A stretch of DNA of 64,000 bases from Takakia lepidozioides (Eukaryota > Streptophyta > Takakiopsida > Takakiales > Takakiaceae). Shown here piece after piece: positions 1 to 11,934 of the stretch (the stretch's first letter is position 1; each line of letters opens with the position of its first letter). Under the pieces are notes generated by a model, which was given only the letters and a program-made list of their open reading frames with translations, searched no databases and was not told the origin of the DNA. Location: contig CM060732.1 in the NCBI GenBank assembly GCA_030704615.1, forward strand, positions 19,902,001-19,966,000. Reading direction: 5' to 3'. The translations under genes and the position numbers were made by a program.

Positions 1-59
1 CAATCAGACAGACTGTATGATCTGAACACCAGTGAATGACTGTACCGATAGTCACCAAC

Positions 60-557
60 TCATTGTGCTGTAAACCCTTCGTAGAGAAGTAGAAAGCAAA
101 TCACCTTTGTGATGGTTGGTAGCGACAATCCCTGTCTGGGACATTCCACTATCTTACTTACTGGCACCTTCTTAGGTTTTGAAATTTGATCCCCTTCTGC
201 AGCTTTCCTCTTCCCTCTCACATCTGCTGGAATTTCTGTCTGCGCTAGGGTTTCTTGACCTTCTCCCGGTTCGGCGTTCCGCGTGCTTCCACCTCCTTCA
301 ATGTCCCTGCGAATCATCTCTGCCTCCACAGGCTGGCGCACTCTTATCGCTGACTGTGTCACAGCCGCTGCCTCAGTCTCCGTCTGCTCTTGTGAATCAG
401 TCTCCGCGTTCACCTGCTGCCTTGGCCCTGTGTTCTCCAACAAACGACGCCTCGTCATTTTCTCTCTTGCTCTGCGTCTCTCTCTAAGGGAAGTATAATA
501 AAGTGACTTTCTTCTCTTTCGTATTCTAGAAGGAACCCTCTCCAGCTTGACTACCAC
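60..557 (-). CDS. Unassigned basic/acidic N-terminal exon, leftward gene cut by the window edge
   Basis: Open frame of 165 codons; a second Met near 456 (MTRRRLLENTG) is an alternative start. The product is low-complexity: Arg-rich at first, then Glu/Gln/Thr-rich, ending with a likely nuclear localisation cluster (GKRKAAEGDQISKPKKVP). A possible splice donor lies near 100-110 after the Ile-Thr-Lys stretch, so this is probably a first exon whose remainder lies beyond position 1. It is transcribed away from transposase A (start 1289), the same head-to-head arrangement as copy 1 and transposase B at 10.4-13.3 kb. By analogy it may be the first exon of another ParB-methyltransferase copy, but no diagnostic domain is visible here, so that remains inference. 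Confidence 0.35.
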   Translation of the reverse strand: MVVKLERVPSRIRKRRKSLYYTSLRERRRAREKMTRRRLLENTGPRQQVNAETDSQEQTETEAAAVTQSAIRVRQPVEAEMIRRDIEGGGSTRNAEPGEGQETLAQTEIPADVRGKRKAAEGDQISKPKKVPVSKIVECPRQGLSLPTITKVICFLLLYEGFTAQ

Positions 558-1288
558 TCTCCCTCTAAGCGCGAAAAGTAGAAAAACGCAGTGACTCCCG
601 ATTTCTTGCGGGATTGTCTGCGTTCTTGCGTGTCTCTAGAAGCATCGGATTCCCTCCCGCGTGACCGTTACACATAGTCGTTCCCTTATTAGTGCACATG
701 CCAGCAATTGGTGTACAGCTGTTCGTATTCAGTTATGGATGTCTGACGTGTGTCGCCCAAAAAAAACGGCGTGTTCTTTATTAGAACGGTTTCAATATTT
801 AAAAATAACAGCAAATCCCAGAAATTTTGGCGCAGTCTTACACAAATAAATGTAAATGAACGAGAGTTTGATGACAAATCTTGGAATATCATACACGGTC
901 ATCCTTGTTAGCCAAACCCCACATTCGTTTCACATTTGGAACTTTCTAGGTGCGCATGATCATTGGTAGTAGTATATAGATACATTTACTTAATCTGCAA
1001 TCCCATTTTCAGATCCTGTGGCATGCTTCCAGGAAGTCGGCTTTGATTTTGGGTTTATTGATGAGGTTCTGGTTAACGGTTTTACGGCTGCCGACACTGC
1101 ACCTAGGGATACTCTGACCACTGGGCCCACAAGAAAAGTAATTAAAATGGACGGCTGCATATCAAGAAAGAATAACATAATATGCACAGTCGTTATCTGA
1201 GCTTCCTCCGCCATATTCTCTGCTCATTCTTCAACCGTTTTACACTAGATCTGCGATAGCAAGGTACAAACGTACGCGAGGAAGGAAG
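558..1288. promoter_or_regulatory. Divergent intergenic region upstream of transposase A
   Basis: About 730 bases between the leftward exon (start 557 or 456) and transposase A (start 1289). I see no gene and, unlike the corresponding interval at 10.4-13.2 kb, no tandem or palindromic array. It must contain the promoters of both genes if they are expressed, but I cannot point to a convincing TATA box. Confidence 0.25.
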
Positions 1289-4200
1289 ATGGCTTCCTCT
1301 GAAGCGGAGTTCTTCTCTGACGACAAACCAGTGCCGTTCTCCCAGGAAGTCATTGACAATGGATTTGCAATTGTTCTGGAACATGTCTTGGCTACCCGTT
1401 TTCAGCTGCAGAATGGCTCCATCTTTTTGGAGAAAGAGGTGTACGATCTTAAAGGGAAGTTGGTGAAATATTCTTTCCAAAACCGTGATGAGACGGCTCA
1501 TATCAGCCAGTGGAGAGTGCGTCCTGGTCGATACAGAGTACTTGGAGAGCCTCGGCGAAAATCCCTTGGGTCATATGTGACGCCCGGGACTGATGCTTCG
1601 GTCGTTGAAGACAAGAGGGAGGTGGTGGTGAAAAAAGAACAGACGTCCTCCACTCCAATCGTTGAGCTTTCGGATTCTTCCGATGATGACATAAGTGAAA
1701 TTCCAAATCCAGTCCTCCCTACTGTGGTTGGAGAAGCTGATGAAGAAGAGATTTGTAGTGTCATTCCAAAATTGCGGGCGATGGGAGGAATGGCTGGATT
1801 CAAAAGTGAGTTGCGGGGAATTGATTGGGAATCTTTGAAGCAGGTGCCTGTGAAGTTCTTGCCGGAGACTTTTGATGGCGATATCCTATTCGAGCTGCCT
1901 CCTCCTCCGCGAGTTGGAGGTGTAACAATCATGATGCATGGAATGGACAAGAAACACGACGGGCACCCGTGGTGCAGAACAAAAATATCCAATATTCAGA
2001 ATGATGACAAGTTTGTTTTCAGGAGGACAGTTTGCAATGGACACCTTAGGTGTGATAATTTGAATTGCAGACACTTTCTTCAGTCTGGGGTTCATAATCA
2101 AAGCGAATGGGAGGGTCTGGCGGAAAATCCATTTCAGCCTGGGACTGCCCCTCCACCGGCAAACACTTTCGTCTGCAAATTCTGCAAACTTGTGCCATCC
2201 TGTTTGGCGCTCTGTGGAGCAAGAATGTACTATGTTGTCCACCGTTTGAATACAATGACGAGAGCTTGTGTGCATTTTGGATTCCATAACCATCCTGTCT
2301 CGAAGGGGGATTACAGGGAGAGTGTTGAGACAGTATCGAGGTTGATCAAACAGGAGTTCGGGAGAAACCCATCCGCAACAACATCTGCAATTGCTCTTGG
2401 CGCAAACAAATCCTTCTTGGAAAGCCATATTTTGAGTGAAGGAGATTCTGTGGGGACTAAACTTGACGGTGCAGCATTGGACCTGGTCATGGATCATTCT
2501 CCACTTTAAGTTCACCTAACATTCGGCATCAGATCAATGCATTGAGAATGGGCTCTGGGATCAGAGGCTACATAGACAATATTTTGGAATTGAAACGAGT
2601 GAGCAAGTACGATTACATCCAGGACAATGTATTCCCAGGTCAAGGTGCCATCAAAGTTTTTCTTTTCAAAATGTCGACTGTTGGGGAGGGCAGTGGGGTT
2701 AGCCTCGTGAAGCGGATGCAGAAGACTGGGGACTTGCAGAACTGTTTTCTTATGTTTGATCATGTGAAACGAGTGAAGGATTGGACGACAATGGCTTGTC
2801 ATGTCTACGATCCAGTGTACCAACGAATTATGACAATTGCAGTTTGTGACATGCAATCCGAGGATACGGAATCCCAGAAGCTCATGTGGAATTCCCCGAT
2901 ACGTGTCATGGGCTGCCATGGGCTGCCATCTCCAAATTTTGCAGGTTTCATGGCGGATAGTGCTCAAGCAAATTTCAATGCTGTTCGTATTGTCTTCGGA
3001 TCGGGCGACCCAAAAGTGCCTATGCCAGGAAGAGAGCGTACATGTCTATTCCATTGGACACAATCTCTGGAAAAACATACAAAGTCGGACATCAAACCAG
3101 AGATGCAGACTCAGCACCGTAAATTGTGCAAAGAGTACAAAGATGCTAGAACAATGAAGGAGGCGGACACTTTGTTCCAGACAATTCGTGCATGGTGGTT
3201 CTCTTCTGGAGCTGCATCACTTGAGAATATGCGAGCATTGGAAGATTGGCTGGCGTTTTGGCACTTCCGGTATAGACAGTGGGGAGCAGCCATGACAATG
3301 GTACGAGGCTTCTATTTTATGCTTTATTCATACATTTGCTTTCCATATTTTTGACTCATTGCTTTCTTTATGTTGTTTCCTGTGCACTGTTCTGAAGTGT
3401 GGTTATCCTCTTTGCAGAACATGTCCATTGAGGAAATGGCGGACATGCCATCTTGCAATTTGGCAGAAACTGTGCACAATGCATGGTTGCAGCAGTCTGG
3501 GAAACGAGGTCGGGATTTGTATGTGGCAACAACAGATGATTTGATACGTGCCTTACAACAACAAACCCGATACCGTGATTTCTTACGAGGTGGGGTTGGT
3601 GGCAAGGGTCCGGACAAATGGGAGTTGATGTTGCGTGCTGCAAACAGATCTGGGGATCCAATCAAGATAGCACGGGCGGTGAGCATGTATGCCCAGGGAA
3701 CGCCACTTGTTTCTAGAGTTCCACATCTTGAAGGGGAGGAGAGATTCGGCTCCTGTAAGAGGAAATTGAACACTCCACCTGGTTCGGATTCAGATTCCCA
3801 CAGGGCAGACCGTGATAACTTCTCGAAGCCTCGTGTTCCCCTGCATGACAGCTCCATGTCCGGAACCTCCATTGTGGAGGAACCTCCAACACGACGGCAA
3901 GCTCCAGCATCAAACAGTGTCACTGAAATGGTGCAGGAGAGAAACAACCCCCTTGATGTGCTTGAGTCCGCATGCCCCGACCATGTTTGGCACATAGAAC
4001 GCACAAGTGTAGGGTCTCGTGTGAAATGTACAGCGATCAGGGCAACTAATTTCGAGAAGTGCACTTCATCTATATCCAGAGGTGGTGCCCAAACTCCTGC
4101 TCCGACTTTCACGGGCTTGATGCGTCCATACGGTCAACCAGAAGCCAAGAACCACAAGTTCTGGTTCTGCACAGATGATTGTGCCAGATGTGTGCATGGA

Positions 4201-4802
4201 ACTGTGCGTCCTTCCGTAGTGATGAAGCCAACTCCTCCAACCGTTTGGCCCGTGAAGGTGGGAACACATCTCAGCTTTCAGGAGATTGAAATGCTGGAGG
4301 AGGCAGGTTTTTCCCTTGCGAGACAACCCCAACTCCATGCATGTGCTACTACTTCTGCGTCCTCCCGGGTCCCCCGGCAAATCCTGACTTGTGGCCAACC
4401 AAACGAGATGGAAAGCTCGTTCGGCGTTTCCCTCCAACCGCTGAACACTTTGGCAAAGTGGAGTCCGCAAGAATGCTCCAAGCTCATGTTGGAAGCACCA
4501 CGGAAGTACCCGATCCAGGATATGGTCGGGTATTCACAATCATCACTTCCACATCTGCTGTTCATGACAGGACCTACGACATCACGGTTTCCAATTTCCC
4601 CAATTGCACATGTCCTGATTTTGTGAATATGCTATCAACCAGTTTGGGCAAGAGAGGTAAATTCATACCCTGCAAACATTTGTATTTCATATTTTTGAGG
4701 AGGATGGTTTGCGATCCCAAACGTGACAACTTCATTCACCAGGCCACTATGAGTTTCAACGAGGTCGATACTCTTTTGCAGCGGGATACAACACATGGGT
4801 AG
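1289..4802 (+). pseudogene. MULE-like transposase with SWIM zinc finger (copy A), frameshifted
   Basis: The start at 1289 (MASSEAEFF) is chosen by alignment with copy B. In order: an N-terminal region sharing the pattern GS(I/V)FLE(K/E)E with copy B; an acidic Ser-rich linker; the motif DKKHDGHPWC near residue 218; Cys/His clusters ending in an HxH (FHNHP), like the WRKY/FAR1-type finger of MULE transposases; the transposase core with MFDHVKR and GFMADSAQAN supplying likely catalytic Asp; and a C-terminal SWIM finger (CTCPDF...PCKHLYF) at about 4600-4690. An intron at 3301-3417 (GT...TTTGCAG) sits in the same place as in copy B. The frame breaks twice: near 2480-2510, where an SSPNIRHQI segment resumes in another frame, and near 4340-4400. 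Codon-level similarity to copy B persists across the breaks, so this is a decayed autonomous gene. MULE assignment is by motif order only. Confidence 0.75.
3301..3417 (+). other. Intron of transposase A
   Basis: GT at 3301 (GTACGAGG) and TTTGCAG ending at 3417. Removing it joins ...AAMTM to NMSIEEMADM in phase 0. The equivalent site in transposase B (15353-15438) joins FGDYIRE to EMCLDSDTDM, so the intron predates the divergence of the two copies. Confidence 0.75.
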
Positions 4803-5629
4803 CATGAACTATGTAATGTGGTATGTGGATGACCATGATTTGAAATGTGTAATTCACATCAATTCGTCGGCTGTGCAATGATATGGCCTCCAACTATACG
4901 GAGTGAGCTCTGAGTGACAACTTTTAGGTAGTGCACATTTGTCATTGCACCGTTCGAAGTCTACATGTCTTGCTGTCGCTATGCACTACAATCATCTTTT
5001 GAAGATGATCCTAACTCTCATTGTTATTTGAGGAGGGAGGAAGGTCTTCCCGTGGCAGCCTTTATGGCGCACACTTTGTGAGGATATTTTGTCGTCCTCG
5101 TAATTGTAAAAGTGAAACAAGCATTTGTAATTGCACAATGTTGGATGCTGCAATTGTAGGCCTCAATGCTCGTCTTGATTCTATTTAGGCAAGATTCCCT
5201 GCATTAATTCCACGGTCATAGGACCATCCACGGTTATAGGCGGCGCATGTTAATGGTGACGTGGCAGATGACGGACAGTGCCATTTCATCATTTACCGCC
5301 ACATCAGCATGCTGACATGACGCTCACGCCACGTCAGTGTGTGTGCAGGCTCACGCCACGTCGGCTGGCGTGAGCGTACGCTTGCGCGCTCACGCGCAAC
5401 GCTCACGCGCAACGCTCACGCCATTGCGTCGTTGGCAAAAAAAAGGCACGTTCCTCCTGCCCATGAACTCCGGTGTAGACGTCCCTCCGGCAGTACTTGG
5501 CATCCTACAGTAAGAACAAATCCACTTCAAGAATGTCAATACCAGCACAACCAGAAAGGGTTTTCAATGAAATAAGAGAGCGGAGGGAGGTGCCTCACGA
5601 AATCTGGAGGCAACTTACAATGCCACCAC
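4803..5629. repeat. Tail-to-tail spacer with short GC-rich repeats
   Basis: Lies between the 3' ends of transposase A (+) and ParB-methyltransferase copy 1 (-). No coding region seen. At 5207-5245 two near-identical motifs (CACGGTCATAGG, CACGGTTATAGG) are followed from about 5300 to 5430 by direct repeats of GCTCACGC (for example CGCTCACGCGCAA twice in a row). Similar CGGTAATAGG-type doublets occur near 17215-17275 and 39932-39965, so these may be subterminal motifs of the transposon family, but no clear TIR or target duplication could be drawn. Confidence 0.4.
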
Positions 5630-8600
5630 TCACTCGTAAACCGGGGGCTCCTCGGCCTCGATCCCAACTTCCTCCCCCTGCTCCTTCTCGGATTTTTCCT
5701 CATCCTCCGAGGATGCCTCTTCCTCTTTCGGCAGACGTTCAGCCGCTGCAAGTTCCGAGTTGTGGAGGGCAGTATCTGGCTCGAAGGCGAACACATGCCT
5801 GTCGGACAACGTCCCTGCCCACATTGAAGCACCTGAGGAACAAAGTGGGCGGTTAATAGCTTGCGGCATGCAATTGCAATCGGGCCAGGGGACAAACTGA
5901 TCACGTGAAGGCTTACCCGTGCCGCATGTGAGGTCCAGAATCCACCCTTGGACATCCGAGCACGTCTCCATGAGGGTTTGGATGAAAGCAGGGCTCCGGG
6001 TCCGGCTGTACCGCCACGGTTTGCCTGTCTTTGTGTCCTTCGGCATACTGGAGTGGGGCACATAGTTGTAGAGGACATCGTAGGTTACAAGGTCCACAAC
6101 GGCATCAACAAGACGACCGTCGTTGCGGAATTTGAACGTAGACCCTCTCTTCACAAAGCAATATGCCTCAAACACCAATGTCTACACATCCAACAAAGAA
6201 GGGATCAACTCTAGGGTCTACTTAACATACACCACAATATGAAGTGAATGCAATAGATTGATAACTTATACTTTGGCCCTCTGTTCGCAACCCCTGTGTA
6301 CTGATGCAGAACCATTTTCTGAGGAGGACCGGGGTGACACTTTTCGGTGTCCATCTTGCCACCGCATTCTCTGTGGTCTTCCCTCTCGTGGCAAGGACAA
6401 CCACACATCCACCGTCATCCAGAAGCATCCCCGCCAGCCCAAACCCGGCTTTCCAGTAGTCCTAAGTAAACCTGTTCCAGGTGGGCACACCATCCAGGCC
6501 CTTCAGCAGCTCCCCATCTGGAATGTCGAGGAGAATCATGTCGCAAGCTCTCTCCACCTCAACCCCCCCCCCCCGAGTGCTCTTGCAATTCGTGCTCACA
6601 GCCGTGAAGAATTCCATCATGGCTTCAAAACCAGGGGTGTCTTTAGGCTCTGTACCGCCAGCCCTCTTCTTGGCTTTCCCCTTCTGCTCCGCCAGAGACT
6701 TGTTGTGTGCCACCTTCTTCGCCCTAGTAGCGAGAGCGTCAAGGAAGCTCTCATTGACGCATTGGATGATGGTTGGAGGTTCTAGCTTTGGCCTGTGCGT
6801 AAACGTCACCGCCGAATACCGCCGTGTAGGCTCGCCCTCAAATGCCAACTTCTTGGCAGAGCCAGTCCCACTCTGAACTGACTTGGGAACCCGGACGACC
6901 GGTGACTGGGTAGGAGCAACAACAGTTGCAGGACCTTGAACAAAGTCGTCGTCCGAGTCACTCTCTTGGGTCCCCTCCTGCGCCTCCTCCGATGCCCCGA
7001 TGGTTTTCTTCTTTTTGGGTGTTACTGCACTCACCTATTTCCTTGTCATTTTCCTTTGGCCTTTACTCTTCTCATGCAATTTCTCCTGAATTCCTGTCTG
7101 AGCAAGCTCTGCCGCTTTCCTGGAGTTCGCAAGCGGCGCCGAATTTCAGTTTTCGGTGACTGCCACCCTAGGGACTTAGCCATCTTGGGAGCCCTGAACT
7201 GGAAATTCGGCGCCATTTTTCCCGGTTTGGCCTGAAGATGGCTAAGTCCCAGAACCGCAATAGGGCCTAGAACTGAAAAAATGGCGTCGAATTTCCAATT
7301 CAGGGCCAGCCACCCTAGGGACTTAGCCCGAAAATGGCTAAGTCCCTGAACGGCAATAGGGCCTAGAACTGGAAAATGGCGCCGAATTTCCAGTTCAGGG
7401 CCAGCCACCCTAGGGACTTAGCCCGAAAATGGCTAAGTCCCTGAACGGCAATAGGGCCTAGAACTGGAAAATGGCGCCGAATTTCCAGTTCAGGGCCAGC
7501 CACCCTAGGGACTTAGCCCGAAAATGGTTAAGTCCCTGAACGGCAATAGGGCCTAGAACTGGAAAATGGCGCCGAATTTCCAGTTCGGGGCCAGCCAGTC
7601 TAGGGACTTAGCCCGAAAATGGCCAAGTCCCTGAACGGCAATAGGGCCTAGAACTGGAAAATGGCGCCGAATTTCCAGTTCAGGGCCAGCCAGTCTAGGG
7701 ACTTAGCCATTTTCGGAGCCCTGACTGGAAATTCGGCGCCATTTTCCCTAACACCACATGAGGCCTCTAACATCCTGAAATGCAAGGACTTGAAAGAAAG
7801 GCAGCGTGTATGTACCTGTACAGAAGGCGCATTGCTGCTTTGCCCGCGTTCGGCTGGTCGGTGAACTCGTGGCTCCGGCGAGCATCTGCTATCTCCCGAA
7901 AGAATAGGTTGGTTTTGTAGAGCAGAAAGTACCTCGTCACATAGTCACGTAGGCTCTCTGCTGCAAGAGATATCTCCATCTTGAACTGATGTGCTTGTGT
8001 GTCCAGCTGCTCTTGCGCATTCGTCGTCACCTGTGGAGATTCTCCATCAGATCGCTTTCATGAAAAAATACAATGAATCCACCCCCTACTAGAGTAGAAT
8101 CCCCAAACGAAGCGTGGGGAAGTACCTGAAACCACCATGTCATGCGGTTCATCCACATGTCGAATGTGGGGTCAGAGAGTTTGTCCGGTTTGGGGAAGCT
8201 CCACATGTCCCTGGTACTTTGGGAACCATTCCAGATTTGGAGCCACCGGGTCTGTCCAACCACCCAGCATATTCGTAAGCGCCAAACACCACAAAAAAGA
8301 GTTGTTGCCACCACAATTTGGTTAAGAATGTATCATCTTTTCTGTTGCATCCACACAGGATGTGGCTAGACGATGGAGCTTCTCCAATGTCATCGTGGGC
8401 TTCAGAGCACGAGAGTAGTGCTTCCCCACCTCCACCAGAAAGTCGGCACCAAGGGCGGGATCAGCTATGGCCACATACTTTACCATCCGCGACTTGTACT
8501 TTATGCGGGCCCTCACCTCCGCAGCTTTGACATACTATTCGAGTGCCGGGAGGGTTGGATTCTTCTCCTCTGACTCCATGTAGAACCTCCGCGCATGTGC

Positions 8601-10370
8601 CAAATCCTGCTGCATTTTCGTCTGTCAAGAATGCGCACATAAGATTAGAGATCTTGCTCAACACAATTTCTTCTATTGGGGGAGGAGATTAGAAATCACG
8701 GTGAAGACCTTTTCTTCTATTGGGGGAGGAGAGACAGATTAGCTCAACAAAACTATCAGGAGCTTTACCCGAAATATGTAGTCCACCATGGCGTCGACGC
8801 TCAGCCTATACCAGGTTCTGTCTGCCTTTGCCTCCGACTTGCGCAGGAGGTCGGCACTGAGGGAATTGGCAAACTCTTGCACCCCCTGCTTCCTGACATC
8901 CTTCACTCAGAAGAGCATATGGGACAAGTTGGTGGCAATGAAGGCATTCTCAGTCACCTTGCAGTGCCACATTTCCATCAAACAATACTGAAATGGGAAT
9001 TTTCATCATATATGAGGATTCGCAATGAAATGACTTCCAAATTCAAAGTCCAAAAGCGAGAGGCATTGTAGCTTACGAGTTGATGTCCGCCATTGCAGCT
9101 TTGAGAAGACTGCGATCTTTGGGCCCCGCAACCTTCAGCACAACACAATCCACGGCGAAATGCCAATCGAGGTCGTTGGGGTGGGCTTGGGCAATGTGCT
9201 CCATCCATGCCAGGAGGCAATGATTGCCGTCCCACACGTAGAACATCTTACCGGACAAGTGCTGGAAAAGATGATCACTAGCAATCGATCTCTCGAACTC
9301 CTCATTTCGCGTTTGCCAATGGGGACCCCATTTGTCCACCTCATCGGAAGTGTGGGCACGGGAAGCTCCGTGGTCGTTCTCAATGGAAACGTAAAACGCG
9401 GCAGACCCCATTCGATATCCATCCCGGAAAGAGAATTTCAGCTTGTTGATATCGCCTGGGAGGGCAGGTCTCACCACCTGCAATGACACCAAGCGACAAA
9501 GGGGAATTCGAAGCTTGGCCGGGTACACCATGCCCCCCAGCACCCTGCCAATGTTGCTATGGGTTGCCTCCAACATCTTGGCAGCGGCCAACTTCATATC
9601 CGCCTCAGACATGACGTCTGCTGGAGAGGGGTTTTCCGGCAGCCCACCAGGACCGCCAAATCCAGCCTGTATGCTCCGGGTTTGGGGCCTGGGGATGTCC
9701 GGGAGGATGTCATCCTGGTCAGAAAGCTCCTTGTCGTCCTCCTCAACAGGGTCAGCCACCTGCGAAACCACCTCCAGCACTCTCCCCGTCTCTACTGCCC
9801 TCTCCCTGGCTTCGAACTTGCACAATCCGTGCTCTTTCTGGTGTTCTTTCCTCTCCTCCACTCTCCACCGTATGGGTAATTGCAGGGGCTGCTCTTGCCC
9901 GCGATGGTCTAACCGGTGTGTTACTGCCTCTCTGTGGTGTCTTGGAGGGATCCACCGTCTCTGTGCGTCCCTCGCTTACATTGGCATCTGTCATTTGGGC
10001 ACCCCTGGCCTCTTCAGTGGCCTTTTCTCTTTCCTCCTGGCTAGCATTCTGTCTCGTCTATTCTTTTGCCCTCTCCCCCCTCCGCAGCCCGTGACGGCTC
10101 TCTCGCCGGGGATTGCATGTGCTTAGCTTTCTTCTTTTTCTTTGCGTGGGCGGGCCCTACTGCATGTGCATCAACAACCTCCATTGCCGGATCTGCTGTC
10201 CTCATGTCCTCACGCCCTTCACCTGCCATGCTACCAACCTCCCCAATGCCTATTCTGTCGTACTCTCGTTGCAAGTCCTCCCGTCCACCAACAAAAGGTT
10301 TAAGTTTGCCCTCTCGCCCCAAGTTGGGCGATTCAAACATGCGATGAGTTGGAGCTGTCGATGATACCAC
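5630..10370 (-). pseudogene. ParB/Srx-like domain + N6/N4 DNA methyltransferase fusion, copy 1
   Basis: Leftward multi-exon gene. Exons read from right to left: Lys- and Glu-rich N-terminus (10370-9862, in more than one frame); ParB-like exon 9861-9077 with RIPLCRLVSL near its middle and VWDGNHCLLAW near its end, donor at 9076; exon ~8990-8769 (contains one in-frame TGA); ~8630-8340 (one in-frame TAG); ~8265-8128; 8029-7821; then, after an intron carrying a 95-bp repeat array, 7034-6250 with LLDIPDGELLKG (motif IV-like) and one TAG; 6178-5917 with SPAFIQTLMET and DLTCGTG (motif I); final exon 5832-5630 continuing ASMWAG...HVFAFEPD and an acidic tail. The motif order IV then I matches bacterial N6_N4_Mtase proteins. 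Copies 2 and 3 align exon by exon, which is the strongest support. Presumed role: DNA adenine or cytosine-N4 methylation. Stops suggest this copy is dead. Confidence 0.65.
7136..7745. repeat. 95-bp tandem array made of two hairpins, inside copy 1
   Basis: GGGACTTAGC recurs at 7318, 7413, 7508, 7603 and 7698, an exact 95-bp period, with a diverged unit near 7171. Each unit holds two inverted repeats: GGGACTTAGCC / GGCTAAGTCCC (11-bp arms, 7-nt loop) and GAACTGGAAA / TTTCCAGTTC (10-bp arms around ATGGCGCCGAA). The array lies between the middle-region exon ending at 7821 and the methyltransferase exon starting at 7034, so it is probably intronic. The same AAATGGCGCCGAATTTC and GGCTAAGTCCC pieces recur at 16.9-17.2 kb. 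Confidence 0.9.
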
Positions 10371-11160
10371 CAGCGTGTCGGGCTCATCGTCACTCTGTCA
10401 TTCCCAAAAATCGTGAGAACCAACATCGGTGCAAAAACCAGCATCGCAACGAGCAGCGCAACCACCATAGCAACAATCGTGTAACAAAAATGGAAACATA
10501 ACAAGTTTAGGAAGTATGGAGAGCCATGCAACAACAATGAAAACAAATGCAACCATTGCCTGAGAATGACATGCACAAGCAGCCTTCTCCAGAGCTGCCG
10601 GATTTGCACACGCATTGCAAACAATCTAAGGTTCACTCAACTATCTAAGGTTCACTCATCCAGCGAAGCCAGGATGAAGATGCAAAAACAAAGCGAGGCA
10701 ACAAAGCGAAAGCAAAAAAGAAATCGAACAAAGCGAAAGCAGAAGTGGCTTGCCTGAGAGTACTCGGCTTCAGTTGGCGCGGGTTGTGAGCAAGACACGG
10801 AATCTCCTACTGGAGCTTCAGTTTGGCCATGCGAGAGATTGGCCGTCGTCCGTAGTACAGAGCTTTCAACTTCCACCGCGGTCTGGATGTGAGGTCTCTC
10901 TCAGGAGAGCCACGCCCTTCAGGCGGCATAAGTCCCAGCCAAAATGGAAAAAGATCTCCGTTTTTGGGGTACATGCCTCGAATAGCATGTTAAGCCAAGA
11001 TTAGCATCAGATTTAGGGTACGTATCCAAGAAGCCATGTGTCGCCAGCCCGAATGAAAACGGACGGCGGTGGACATTTATTGCCCAACTGCGCAATTAAA
11101 TGTCGGAAGAAGCCCTCCATGTCGGATGAAAATCGACGGAAAGAGGCCCGGAATTTACAA
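10371..11160. other. 5' flank of copy 1, possible further upstream exon
   Basis: On the minus strand 10876-10750 is open (MEVESSVLRTTANL...) and could be an upstream exon of copy 1, but I find no homologous segment in the other copies to test this. A purine-rich stretch with imperfect repeats of AAAGCGAAAGCA lies at about 10690-10745. Nothing else recognised. Confidence 0.25.
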
Positions 11161-11775
11161 CGTAGAGGTAATTCGGAGCGCTGCACGATGGAAATCCGGC
11201 GCCGGATTTCCATCCTGCAGGTAATTTGGAGCGCAGCAGGATGGAAATTCATCGCCGAATTTGCATCCTGCAAGGTAGGGCGGTGCGCCAAATTTCCCTC
11301 ACGCAGGTAATTCAGAAGCGGATGGATGGAAATCCGCCGCCAGATTTCCATCCGCGCAGGTAGGGCGGCGCGCCAAATTTCCCGGACGCAGGTAATTCAG
11401 AAGCGGATGGATGGAAATCCGGCGCCGGATTTCCATCCGCGCAGGTAGGGCGGCGCGCCAAATTTCCCTCACGCAGGTAATTCAGAAGCGGATTGATGGA
11501 AATCCGGCGCCGGATTTCCATCCGCGCAGGTAGGGCGGCGCGTGAAATTTCCCTCAAGCAGGTAATTCGGAGGCAGATGGATGGAAATCCGGCGCCGGAT
11601 TTCCATCCGCAAGGTTGGGCGGAGAGCGGATGGATGGAGATCCGGCGCCGAATTTCCATCCTGCAGGTAATTCGAATCCCGGATGGATGGAAATCTGGCG
11701 CCGAATTTCCATCCAGCCGGTAAGTCGGATCGCTGGCGTATGGATATTCGGCGCCGAATTTCCATTCACCAGGTA
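11160..11775. repeat. 84-85 bp tandem array of long perfect palindromes centred on GGCGCC
   Basis: Units begin near 11327, 11411, 11495 and 11580, with diverged units on both sides. The centre of a typical unit (11409-11438) is a perfect 30-bp palindrome: GGATGGAAATCCGGC followed by its reverse complement. Spacers share GGTAGGGCGGCGCGCCAAATTTCCC and a following GCAGGTAATTC block. The array lies between the divergent starts of copy 1 and transposase B. Many reading frames stay open through it on both strands simply because the unit lacks stops; these are not genes. Confidence 0.9.
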
Positions 11776-11934
11776 TTTCGAAGCGCTGAATTACCTTCCT
11801 GCAGGTAATTCTGAGCGTGTCCGATTGATTTTTCGGAGAAAAACAAACCTAACTGTTTGTTTTGTGGCTGAAGTGCACTTGTAGACACGTTTTTCTTGGA
11901 ATCCTTGACTGCTAGAGGCAAATCGGAATAGCCT

